DNA of 64,000 bases from CAVWCW01 sp963753615 (lineage in GTDB: Bacteria; Pseudomonadota; Gammaproteobacteria; Chromatiales; Chromatiaceae), in NCBI GenBank assembly GCA_963753615.1, contig CAVWCW010000007.1, positions 218,933 through 282,932 on the forward strand, given 5' to 3'. The notes beneath the pieces are model-generated. The model did not search any database. It had not been told where the DNA came from and worked only from the letters and a program-made list of their open reading frames with translations. Shown piece by piece: positions 28,950-37,220 of the stretch; the stretch's first letter is position 1; the number at the start of each line of letters is the position of its first letter. The position numbers and the translations under genes were made by a program.

Positions 28950-29913
28950 ATGCTCTCGCGCGTTGCCGAAAACATCTACTGGATGGCCCGCTACCTCGAG
29001 CGGGCCGAAGACGCCGCCCGCCTGATCAGCGTCAATACCAACCTGCTGCTGGATCTGCCCAAGGGCATCGACCCGGGTTGGGAGCCGCTTGATCGTGATC
29101 ACCGGCTCCGGCGAACTATTCGCCGAAAAGCACCCGGAATGCACCGAGCGCCGTGCCTTGCGGTTTTTGATCGGTGAGCAAAAGAACCCCAGCTCGATCC
29201 TGTCCAGCCTGCGAGGGGCGCGCGAGAACTGCCGCACCATTCGGGACATCGTCCCGCGGGAATGCTGGGAAGAGATCAACGAACTCCACCTGCACGCACA
29301 GGAAAACCTGCAGACGGGCCTGAGCAAACGCGGGCGCCACGACTACCTGCACAACATCATCCGCGGCTGCCAGACCATCGTCGGCGCCATGGCCGGCACC
29401 ATGAATCACGACCAGGGCTTCCGCTTCCTGCGCCTAGGCCGGTACCTGGAACGCGCCGACATGACCAGCCGCATCATCGACGTGCGCACCGCCGACCTGC
29501 TGCCCGAAGACGCCCCCGAGCTCGGCCCGTTCGACAACATCCAGTGGGTAACCGTGCTGAAATCGCTCACCGGCTACCAGATGTATCGCCGCAGCCGCCA
29601 AGTGCGGGTGCGCCGCTCCGAGGTGCTGCGCTTCCTGTTCCAGGACGCAGAATTCCCGCGTGCGGTGATGCACAGCCTGGTGCAGGCCGAGGCCATCGCC
29701 GGCGGCCTGGGTCACAACGAGGACGTGCTGCGGCTGCTGGGCCGGCTCAAGCGCCTGGTCCAAGGTACAGACGTAGCGGCTCTGACCCAGGCCGAGCTGC
29801 ACCAATTCATCGACGAGCTGCAGCTCGGCCTGACCGAGTTGCACGGCGAGTTGGGCCGCAGTTACTTCCAGTTCGAACCTCCCACCCAGGCCCAGAGCCA
29901 GACCCAGGGCTAG
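28950..29913 (+). CDS. Alpha-E domain protein (COG2307; one frameshift as sequenced)
   Basis: Helical protein of about 320 residues that partners the ATP-grasp gene just upstream. The first frame reads MLSRVAENIYWMARYLERAEDAARLI up to about 29,088. A single extra G there moves the rest (IVITGSGELFAEKHPE, FLIGEQKNPSSILSSLRGARENCRTIRD, RFLRLGRYLERADMTSRIIDVR) into the next frame. The paired YLERA motifs are characteristic. The Gln-rich tail PTQAQSQTQG is not conserved. Biochemical function is unknown; linkage suggests it serves the ATP-grasp ligase. Confidence 0.9.
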
Positions 29914-29984
29914 CCCGGAATCGCGCGCGCCCACTCCGGGATGCGGACGCCGCACGTTTTCCCGCACAGCCGCTGGCGCGGGGA

Positions 29985-32120
29985 TTACCGATCCGGCGCG
30001 GTGCGCCGAAGGTCGAAGCTATAGGGACCGTAGGCGCTCGGCGGGGCGTCGCGGGCCGGCGGCGGGGCATCGATCAATCGGTAGACAAAGCGCTCTCGGC
30101 GCCGGCATTGGGCCTCCACACGGTCGGCCGGCAGCCCCGGATAGGGTTGCTGGTCGGGTCGCCATTCGTGTGCGCCGACCAACAGAGCTTGGGACATGTC
30201 CGGATGGGACAGTACGATCTGCAGCGGGGCCTGGGCGGGAATCCCGGGGTGCAGGCCGCGCTGGGGCCGAAAGCGGCGGAAGCGGATGCCGAGCAGGCGC
30301 AGCGGGCCTTCGGCGTCCCGATCCGGACGCAGTCGCAGGCGATAGCCGTTGCAGGACAGGACCCAACGCTCCGGGTCGAGCCCGCCCTCCGCGGCAGGGC
30401 GCATCAGCAGCTGGATGCGGCCGCTGCTGGAATCCATCAGGCGCGAGCCCCCCGCCTCCTGGGAGGCCACGTCCCCCACCAGGGGCCAGAACTCCAGGGC
30501 TTGGCTGAGCTGCAACCGGCTGCCGCCCACTTCGAGGCCGCCGATCTCGCGCAACCGGGCATCCAAGAGCCGGCAACTCAGGGGCTCGGGCAGGGCCAGG
30601 CCTCCGGCCTCCAGGTCCGCCAGCACCTGCTCCAGATCTCGGCGCAGGTAATAGGGCAAAGCGAAGCGTTCGTGCAGCTCGTCGCCCCAGTCCGTGAGCT
30701 CGGGCACCGGGTCGCGGCGAACCAGCAGAGCGCAGATCGCCCGCAGCAGGCCAGCCAGGGCGGTGGCCCGCTCCGGGCTCGGTGGCATGCGCAGGGCCCG
30801 GAACTCCACCAGCCCGAGGCAGCCACGCCCCGGCAGGTAAGGGTTCCACAGCTTTTCGATATTGAGCTCGCTGCGGTGGGGGTTCCCGGAAGGGTCGCAC
30901 AAGAACGGACTGAGGCCGGCCCAGAGACGCTCCGGCTTTAGGTTGGCGCCGCGCTCCAGACGTTCCAGGGCCAGGCCCAGCTCTCGGAAGCTGTCGCGCA
31001 CCCCTTCGTCCACCCGCGGAGCCTGGCTGCTGCTGCCAAGAAACTCCGGTCCGAACCAATAGGATAGGGACGGGTGACGCGTCAAATACCGGATCAGACG
31101 CGGCAGCAAGCGCGGGTGACGCAGAAACGGGCTGGCCTCCGGGCTGTGGCCGCCCAGGGTGATCTGGCCGCCGCCGCCCGAATCACTCTGGGTGCCGTTG
31201 TAGTGCAGACGATAGGCAGACAGGCCGACCTCAGCCGCAGCGGCGAACACCTCCCGATTGCAGGCCAGGAATTGAGCCAGGTCCGAGGCCGGGGCCTGAT
31301 TGACCTCGACAACCGCCGGGTCCGGGGTCAAGGTAGTCCAGGCGATGGTCTCGTCCACCGGCGGCGGGAAACCGCTCAGCAGCAGGCCCGGCAGCCGTGC
31401 CTCCCGAGCCGCCGCCGCCAAAAGGCGCAGAAATGCCCGGAAGCTCTCCACCTCGGGCCAGGCAGGTAACTCCAGCTCGGCCACCGGCTGCTCCAACCCC
31501 GCCAGCGGGCGGTGGCGCATCAACAACAGGAGCTGTCCCTCGGCGGCCAATTCGTCACTTAGGCCTGCCAGCGGGATGGCTTCGGCGTGCACCGAGGGGC
31601 GCAGCAGGCGCGGGTCGTTTGCGGGGTCCGCCACCGGCTCGGCGCCGTCCAAGCGAAGCAGCAGGCGCAGGCTGTCGGCGGGCTCGGACGCCGGCTCCGT
31701 TACCCAGGCCAGGCCCCAGCCCGGCTGGCGTAAGACCTCGGACAGGGCCAGGGCAAACGACTGGAATAGCGCCTCCGGGCAGCCAAGGCCACCGGCCAAG
31801 GGATCGGGGGGAGCGTCGTCCCAAAGCGGCTGGCCGTCGCGCCGCTGGTACAGGCCGTAGCTCCAACGTGGCAGCGGTTCGCCCCGATACTGGCGACCCA
31901 GGGTACGCAGCACCAAAGCCCCGGGGCGGCGTTCAAGCAGGCGTTCCAGCATGGCCCGGGCGCGCGCTTCCTTGTCGCCTCCAAGGGCCTCGTATAACCA
32001 CTCCGGGGCCTCGCTCAGGCAATCGGTAAAAGTGGGCTCGCTTCCAACCCAGATCCCCGCCTTGACCTCGGTCAGGGCCCGGTCCAAGGCAAGGATTGCG
32101 GGATCGAATTCTTCGGTCAT
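29985..32120 (-). CDS. Stand-alone DUF2126 protein (no transglutaminase domain)
   Basis: 711 residues from MTEEFDPAIL, in one uninterrupted frame. It parallels the DUF2126 part of the 24,123 gene: GIWVGSEPTFTDCL, YRGEPLPRWSYGLYQRR, AVVEVNQAPASD, SQAPRVDEGVRDSF, HRSELNIEKLWNPYLPG, VEFRALRMPP and FRRFRPQRGLHPGIPAQAP. It lacks the N-terminal transglutaminase domain, and the motif GGGNHVTIGG of the fused copy is GGGGQITLGG here, losing the Asn-His pair. It is divergent from a separate transglutaminase gene (32,271), with 150 bases between starts. The open frame continues upstream to 33,011 only as an antisense shadow of that gene. Confidence 0.85.
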   Translation of the reverse strand: MTEEFDPAILALDRALTEVKAGIWVGSEPTFTDCLSEAPEWLYEALGGDKEARARAMLERLLERRPGALVLRTLGRQYRGEPLPRWSYGLYQRRDGQPLWDDAPPDPLAGGLGCPEALFQSFALALSEVLRQPGWGLAWVTEPASEPADSLRLLLRLDGAEPVADPANDPRLLRPSVHAEAIPLAGLSDELAAEGQLLLLMRHRPLAGLEQPVAELELPAWPEVESFRAFLRLLAAAAREARLPGLLLSGFPPPVDETIAWTTLTPDPAVVEVNQAPASDLAQFLACNREVFAAAAEVGLSAYRLHYNGTQSDSGGGGQITLGGHSPEASPFLRHPRLLPRLIRYLTRHPSLSYWFGPEFLGSSSQAPRVDEGVRDSFRELGLALERLERGANLKPERLWAGLSPFLCDPSGNPHRSELNIEKLWNPYLPGRGCLGLVEFRALRMPPSPERATALAGLLRAICALLVRRDPVPELTDWGDELHERFALPYYLRRDLEQVLADLEAGGLALPEPLSCRLLDARLREIGGLEVGGSRLQLSQALEFWPLVGDVASQEAGGSRLMDSSSGRIQLLMRPAAEGGLDPERWVLSCNGYRLRLRPDRDAEGPLRLLGIRFRRFRPQRGLHPGIPAQAPLQIVLSHPDMSQALLVGAHEWRPDQQPYPGLPADRVEAQCRRRERFVYRLIDAPPPARDAPPSAYGPYSFDLRRTAPDR

Positions 32121-32270
32121 AATGGCGCTTTGGCGGGGCGGCCGACGCGGCCACCCGCTGGAAAGAAACAGCTGCGGTATCCGCATGCCGGACGCACGAA
32201 CAATGCCAACAACAAGACCGCCCCGGCCGGGCGGCTCGGCGGCCTGCCGACGATTCCTGAGGACCCTCTC

Positions 32271-33128
32271 ATGCGGCGCATCTGTATCGAGCATACCACC
32301 GAATACCGCTTCGCCGCCCCGGTCACCCTGGGCGAACACCGGCTGCTGCTGCGCCCCAGGGAGGGCCACGACATCCGCATCGAGTCTTCGTTGCTGAGCA
32401 TCGAGCCCGCGTATCACATCGAGTGGCGGCGCGAGATCTACGGTAACTCGCTGGCGGTGGTGCGCTTCCTTGAGCCGGCGAACCGGCTGCTGATCGCCAG
32501 CAACGTAGTGGTACAGAACTACGTGGACCAACCCTTGGAGTTCGCAATCGCCCCCAACGCGCTGCGCTACCCGTTCGAGTACGATCCCGTGGAGCAGGTA
32601 GACCTGCTCCCCTACCAAACCCTGGTGTTCCCCGAAGACCGCCCCGTCCTGGCCGACTGGGTCAAACGGTTCTGCCGTCCCGACGAGGGGCTGGAGACCA
32701 ACGAGCTGCTGCAGCGCCTGAACGGGGCCATCACCGCGGAGCTCGGCTATGCCATGCGTGAGGAACCAGGCGTGCAGTCCCCGGCCAGCACCCTGGCCCT
32801 GGGCCAGGGCTCCTGCCGGGACCTGGCCACCCTGTTTATCGAGGCCTGCCGGCAGTGCGGGCTTGCGGCCCGATTTGTCAGCGGTTATTTGCTCTCCGAG
32901 GCGGCGGTTCAGGATTACGGCTCGACACACGCCTGGGCCGAGGTCTACCTGCCCGGCGCCGGCTGGCGCGGCTACGATTCCACCAGCGGCCGGCTCACCG
33001 GCCCCGAACACATCGCCGTGGCGGTCAACCGGCGACCCGACGCGGTGCCGCCGGTGGCCGGCAGCTATGTAGGCCCGGTGCAGCCCACACCGGAGATGCG
33101 GGTGCAGGTGTCGGTGAAATTAATCTGA
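32271..33128 (+). CDS. Stand-alone transglutaminase-like protein
   Basis: 285-residue cytoplasmic protein: bacterial transglutaminase-like N-terminal domain (RRICIEHTTEYRFAAPVTLGEHRLLL) then the cysteine-protease-fold core. The triad residues are visible: Cys in GQGSCRDLATLF, His in STHAWAEVYLPGAGW and Asp in GYDSTSG. Its core is close in pattern to the N-terminal domain of the 24,123 fusion (CRDSAWLL / LHAWTE / LDPTSG). RBS TGAGGA lies seven bases before the ATG. The frame is intact. A small hairpin (GGTGC-AAACC-GCACC) follows about 22 bases after the stop and may be its terminator. Confidence 0.9.
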   Translation: MRRICIEHTTEYRFAAPVTLGEHRLLLRPREGHDIRIESSLLSIEPAYHIEWRREIYGNSLAVVRFLEPANRLLIASNVVVQNYVDQPLEFAIAPNALRYPFEYDPVEQVDLLPYQTLVFPEDRPVLADWVKRFCRPDEGLETNELLQRLNGAITAELGYAMREEPGVQSPASTLALGQGSCRDLATLFIEACRQCGLAARFVSGYLLSEAAVQDYGSTHAWAEVYLPGAGWRGYDSTSGRLTGPEHIAVAVNRRPDAVPPVAGSYVGPVQPTPEMRVQVSVKLI

Positions 33129-33440
33129 GCCCGGACCGAGGCCCCATCCCGGTGCAAACCGCACCTGGTGAATGCGCCCAGGCGGTGCGCCCAGGGGCCG
33201 AATCTCGCCTCAGTGACATTTTCGGGGTGGCCTGTTTCTTGCTGTTTCAGCCACCGTCGAACCGCACTTTCGGCCAAGCGCAGACGACCAGTGGGTCCAT
33301 GCCCCACTCCCTCGGGCTTCCGCGCCACGACAACAACCGCAATGCCGAATTCTTAGGAAGACACCTGGTCCGGCGACTCGAAGATCGCGACTGTCCTGGA
33401 GCGCAACTGACCCCCAACCCACACCGCAACGAGGCCCATC
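33129..33440. other. Intergenic region before the ParA-like gene
   Basis: No gene seen. The short hairpin near 33,151-33,165 is the only structure noted; the rest shows nothing I can interpret. Confidence 0.4.
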
Positions 33441-34136
33441 ATGAGCGAAATCCATTTCATCGGCGGCGAAAAGGGGGGTGTCGGCAAGTCGGTCGTCGCC
33501 CGGCTGCTGGCCCAATACTGGATCGACCGGCAACAGCCCTGGAAAGGCTACGACGGCGACCTGTCCCACGGCGCGCTGCTGCGCCATTACGGCGACTGCG
33601 CCCTCCCGCTGGACATCGAGCGGCTGGAGGACCTCGATCAGCTAATCGAGCAGGCGGCGGCCGAGCCGGACGGCCGGCTGCTGGTCGACCTGCCGGCCCA
33701 GAGCGAGCGCCACATGCATTCCTGGCTGGAAAGCGCCGACGTGCCGGCCCTTACCGCCGAGTTGGAAGTCGGCCTGCGCCTGTGGCATGTCATGGATGAC
33801 GGCAAAGACTCGCTGCAACTGCTCGGCCGCCTGCTCGGCCGCTATGGCGACCAGGTGGGCTATGTGGTCGTGCTCAATCGCGGGCGCGGTAACGACTTCG
33901 AACTGTTCGAGCGATCCTCGCTCGGCGAGCAGCTTGAGGAACTGCAAGCCGCGGTAGTGCAACTACGCGCCCTGCACGCCCCCACCATGCGCAAGATCGA
34001 CCGCCTGGACAAAAGCTACTGGGGCGCGATTCACAACCGAGGCGAACCTGAAGACAGCCTCGGGCTGATGGAGCGCCAGCGCATGAAGGTGTGGCTCAAG
34101 CATGCCTATGGGGAGTTCGAGCGGGCAGGGATTTAG
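33441..34136 (+). CDS. MinD/ParA-like P-loop ATPase
   Basis: 231-residue soluble protein with a deviant Walker A FIGGEKGGVGKSVVARLL (residues about 6-23, both lysines of KGGVGKS present). GYDGDLSHGALLRHYG replaces the usual switch I Asp region and GRLLVDLPAQSERHMHSW fits Walker B (VDLPAQ). It lacks a ParB partner, a MinC/MinE gene or a membrane-targeting amphipathic helix. Similar proteins are annotated as mobilisation or CobQ/ParA-like proteins of unknown cargo. It stands alone, convergent with the EndoU gene. Confidence 0.8.
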   Translation: MSEIHFIGGEKGGVGKSVVARLLAQYWIDRQQPWKGYDGDLSHGALLRHYGDCALPLDIERLEDLDQLIEQAAAEPDGRLLVDLPAQSERHMHSWLESADVPALTAELEVGLRLWHVMDDGKDSLQLLGRLLGRYGDQVGYVVVLNRGRGNDFELFERSSLGEQLEELQAAVVQLRALHAPTMRKIDRLDKSYWGAIHNRGEPEDSLGLMERQRMKVWLKHAYGEFERAGI

Positions 34137-34195
34137 GAAAACGCTGATTTTATCGCGTTTCCGGTGCGGGGCAGGATGCCCCGCCATTCTGATTC
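34137..34195 (+). repeat. Partial copy of the 54.0-kb MITE-like repeat
   Basis: GGAAAACGCTGATTTTATCGCGTTT followed by GTGCGGGGCAGGATGCCCCGCCATT closely matches the left 55 bases of the element at 54,011. The hairpin GCGGGGCAGGATGCCCCGC could serve as a terminator for the ParA-like gene, whose stop is adjacent. No right inverted end was found nearby. Confidence 0.7.
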
Positions 34196-34293
34196 CCCGA
34201 TACCGCCGGCTTCGATCGGCACGGGTGCCGGACCGGCACTCAAGATCGGTCGACACCAACCCCAACGCTCGATTCCTGCGCCTGACACGACGC

Positions 34294-35589
34294 TCAGAAC
34301 AGCACGGTCCTGCCGTCGTCCCTAGCCTGGCCCTTCGAATAGGTCACCGCATGGACCAGATTACCGCCAGCGTCAATCAGCAGGATTTTACCCCCCTTGT
34401 TCGACAGTTGCGGCCCGGTGGGATCCAGCCGGATGCGCGCGCTTTCTCCCGCCTCGATGGCCTGACCCGACAACGACTGGTTCCTTCCATTGCGGTCTTC
34501 CACCCGCCAACCGGCCAGGTCCTGGGTGACCTTGCCCAGATTGATCAGGGTTAGGGTCTCGTTGCCGGGGTCGTGGCCCTCGGGATTGATCAGGGCAGCG
34601 ATGATACGCAGGGTGCCCGGGATCACCACGGGCTCACCTCCGCTACCGGCCGGGGTGACCGCCGGGCCGGTCGGGGTGCCCGCCCCCCCTTCGACCGGCT
34701 CCGCGGCCCCTTTGAACATCGGGTAGAAGGTGCGCACATGGCGATGGTTGCCGCTGCGGAACACTTTGAGGTCGTAGCGAGCGCCGTTGATCACCGCCTG
34801 CTTCGGCGCCCGGGCCCCGAGATGGGCCCGGACCGACCCCAGCGCCAGCAGCCCCTCGACACTGCAACCGACGAAGAACCCGCCGGTCGGCTTGGTCAGC
34901 GGACGCATCGCGTCCCGGTCATAGTCCGGGGCATCCCAGCGGTAAGAGATGGTCACGCTTTCCCGAAACTGTTGCTGACCGCGGCCCATGCGCGAGCCGC
35001 GGTAGACGATGCGGTCGGAATCCAGGCCGGGAAAAACCTCCTCGGCGCCATCGACCTGGCGCGCAAATCCGTCGTCCAGATAATACTTGTACCAGAAGTG
35101 GTAACCCTGGGCCTTGGCGCCTTCCTGTTCACCTACGACGACGTGCTCGAACCCGCTCAGGGCCGGGTCACCACCCATGGAGAAGCGGCGAAACCACATC
35201 TCCATCAACGTGTTGTACCAGCGCTCCCGGCTCAGGCTGGTCCCGGTCGCCGTCGCCACATACTCGCGCGCCACCTGCATCGGCGCCGTATCGGCCATAT
35301 GGTGCACCAGATCGTGCACTTCCTCCCGTTCCCGCTCGGTTTCCGTTTCCTCGTCTCGTTCCGGCAGCGCATAGTTGTTGAACAGCAACCGGCAGAGATC
35401 GTAGCTCCGGCGCTTCGAACCCGGAATCACTGCCATGGGAAGGACCTTGAGTTGCGGGTCGGCCGAATCAAGATCACTGTTCACCTGCACGAACCCGGTC
35501 GCCGGGTCGCCCTGCTCCGAGTCGAGAATGGGCTTCACGCCCGCCTCCGCCTGATCCGCATCCCAAATCTGTTGGTAGATATCCTTCAT
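34294..35589 (-). CDS. EndoU-family endoribonuclease with C-terminal lamin-tail domain
   Basis: 431 residues from MKDIYQQIWDADQ (RBS AGGGA nine bases before ATG). Residues about 1-290 match eukaryotic XendoU/PP11-type EndoU rather than short bacterial toxin EndoU: FEHVVVGE with His149, GYHFWYKYYLDD with His164, KPTGGFFVGCS with Lys233 (the His-His-Lys catalytic set), then INGARYDLKVF and HVRTFYP. After a Gly/Pro/Thr linker (295-322), residues 324-425 look like a lamin-tail (LTD) immunoglobulin-like domain: LIAALINPEG-like start, ETLTLINLG, WRVEDRNG, IRLDPTGPQLSNKGG. No signal peptide is visible, so it appears cytoplasmic. Expected activity is U-specific RNA cleavage leaving 2',3'-cyclic phosphate. 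No obvious immunity gene is adjacent. Confidence 0.8.
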   Translation of the reverse strand: MKDIYQQIWDADQAEAGVKPILDSEQGDPATGFVQVNSDLDSADPQLKVLPMAVIPGSKRRSYDLCRLLFNNYALPERDEETETEREREEVHDLVHHMADTAPMQVAREYVATATGTSLSRERWYNTLMEMWFRRFSMGGDPALSGFEHVVVGEQEGAKAQGYHFWYKYYLDDGFARQVDGAEEVFPGLDSDRIVYRGSRMGRGQQQFRESVTISYRWDAPDYDRDAMRPLTKPTGGFFVGCSVEGLLALGSVRAHLGARAPKQAVINGARYDLKVFRSGNHRHVRTFYPMFKGAAEPVEGGAGTPTGPAVTPAGSGGEPVVIPGTLRIIAALINPEGHDPGNETLTLINLGKVTQDLAGWRVEDRNGRNQSLSGQAIEAGESARIRLDPTGPQLSNKGGKILLIDAGGNLVHAVTYSKGQARDDGRTVLF

Positions 35590-36011
35590 TGCTGTTCCCT
35601 CTGGTTGGTCGTGACCAAAGCCCTCGGACCAAGCATAGCGCCGGTTAACGAGGTCAGGCGCCAACGCGCCGCGCCAGCCTGTCCCAAGTCATTGCCGAGC
35701 GAAGCAAGCCCCCGGGCTTCACCCCAAAAAGCATGGTAAAGAAAACTCGGCTCAGCAAGACCGAGAATCACTCGTGCAAGCGGCGAGGCGCGAACGGAAC
35801 CACCTCAACAAAGCGGTGCCGAGCGCCAACGGAGCACGGCGTCCGTTGCGCAAACAAGCGAGCGGCGAGCCCGCAGCCCAGGCCTGTCCCGTTCATCGGA
35901 GCCCCACAATCGGCTGGGTGAGCATCTCACCAGGTGGTATCATTAAAGTGCGAACTGGCAGTTGTCCCGGGGTTGTTCCGGGCAGATGTGTAGCTGCCAG
36001 GGAGGTGTTCG
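35590..36011. other. Intergenic region upstream of the multiheme cytochrome gene
   Basis: No gene supported. A perfect palindrome GGTGAG-CAT-CTCACC lies at 35,917-35,931, just ahead of a TATCAT hexamer at 35,938, and could be an operator for the cytochrome operon. The remainder shows nothing clear. Confidence 0.4.
35917..35931 (+). promoter_or_regulatory. Palindrome GGTGAG-CAT-CTCACC, possible operator
   Basis: Perfect 6-bp arms around a 3-base centre, about 80 bases upstream of the GTG start of the multiheme cytochrome. A TATCAT hexamer begins seven bases downstream. The regulator is unknown. Confidence 0.35.
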
Positions 36012-37217
36012 GTGAGCCGAGTGCAGTGTCGTCTGCTGCGTACCGCCGAGCCCGCCGCCCAGTCGGACGCCTTCGCCTCATTGCTCTGCGCCCGTCTCAG
36101 GTTGCTGGCCGGCCTGCTGTTGCTGGCTCCGCCTTTGGCGGCCGATTCCGAAGACTGCCTGCCCTGCCATGCCGGCCCCGATGCGGACGGTCCGCTGATC
36201 GACGCCGCCCTGGTCGTCGATTCCGTGCACGCCGAGTTCGATTGCCTGGACTGCCACCCGGCGACGAAAGAGATACCCCATCCCCAACCCCTGCCACCCA
36301 GCGGCTGCGCCGGATGCCATCCGGGCCCGGCCGAGCGGCTAGGGGCCAGTGTTCACGGCCCGGCGACCGAGGGGCCGGCGCGCCCCGGCTGCCCTAGCTG
36401 CCACGGCCCCCCGCACCAAGTGCTCGGCGCCGCGGACCCGGACTCGCCGGTATACCATCTCAACCTCCCCGCCACCTGCGGCGACTGCCACGGCGGGCCT
36501 CTACGCGCCTACCGCTCTTACATGGGCTCTATTCACGGCCACGGGGTGTCCCACAGCGGCCTGCTGGTAGCCGCCAACTGCTCAAACTGCCACGGCGCCC
36601 ACGACATCCGCAGCGCCGCCGATCCCGGGTCGCCGCTGGCCCGACCAAGGGTGGCCGCTACCTGCGGCGCCTGCCACCAGGGGGTGCAAGCCGCTTACCT
36701 CGAAGGCAGTCACGGCCGTCGGCTGGCGGCGGGAGACCCCGATGTGCCCAGCTGCAGCGACTGCCACCGCGCCCACCACATCTGCCGTCCGCACCAAGAC
36801 CCCTGCCGGTTGGAGGTGGTGAAGGGCTGCGGCGACTGTCACCGCGAATCGCTGCGCAGCTACCGCGATACGTTGCACGGCCAGGTCACTGCCCTGGGTT
36901 ACGGAATGGTGGCCCGCTGCGCCGACTGCCACGGCGCCCACCGGGTGCTGCCCGAGTCCGACCCGACGTCGCCGATCGCCCCCGCCAACCTGGTGGCCAC
37001 CTGCCGGCGCTGCCACCCGGCGGCCAATGCAAACTTCGTGCTATACGCGCCCCACGCCGACCCAGACGACCGCGAGCGCAACCCTTGGCTCTACTACGCC
37101 GCGCGGGTGATGCACGGGCTGATCTTGGGCGTGTTCGCCTTCTTCGGCCTGCACACCTATCTCTGGCTGGTTCGCTCCTTGCTGGAGCGGCGAGGGGCCA
37201 AGGGCCCCGAGAGGTGA
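36012..37217 (+). CDS. Membrane-anchored multiheme cytochrome c (11 CxxCH)
   Basis: 401 residues from a GTG start with GGGAGGT seven bases upstream. A signal sequence (about 22-44, ending PLAADS) exports it. Eleven CxxCH heme-binding motifs run from CLPCH (Cys49) to CRRCH near residue 336, including CLDCH, CAGCH, CPSCH, CGDCH twice, CSNCH, CGACH, CSDCH and CADCH; an extra CRPHQDPC has no heme motif. A membrane helix near the C-terminus (LILGVFAFFGLHTYLWLV) anchors it. The next gene, a cytochrome b, starts four bases after the stop, so the two likely form one quinone-linked electron-transfer module. The partner reductase or oxidase is not in the window. Confidence 0.9.
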   Translation: MSRVQCRLLRTAEPAAQSDAFASLLCARLRLLAGLLLLAPPLAADSEDCLPCHAGPDADGPLIDAALVVDSVHAEFDCLDCHPATKEIPHPQPLPPSGCAGCHPGPAERLGASVHGPATEGPARPGCPSCHGPPHQVLGAADPDSPVYHLNLPATCGDCHGGPLRAYRSYMGSIHGHGVSHSGLLVAANCSNCHGAHDIRSAADPGSPLARPRVAATCGACHQGVQAAYLEGSHGRRLAAGDPDVPSCSDCHRAHHICRPHQDPCRLEVVKGCGDCHRESLRSYRDTLHGQVTALGYGMVARCADCHGAHRVLPESDPTSPIAPANLVATCRRCHPAANANFVLYAPHADPDDRERNPWLYYAARVMHGLILGVFAFFGLHTYLWLVRSLLERRGAKGPER

Positions 37218-37220
37218 TCC

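Noticed and set aside
32121..33011. N-terminal extension of the minus-strand DUF2126 frame to 33,011
   Set aside because: This part lies opposite the transglutaminase gene, shows no homology, and the Met at 32,120 gives the family start.
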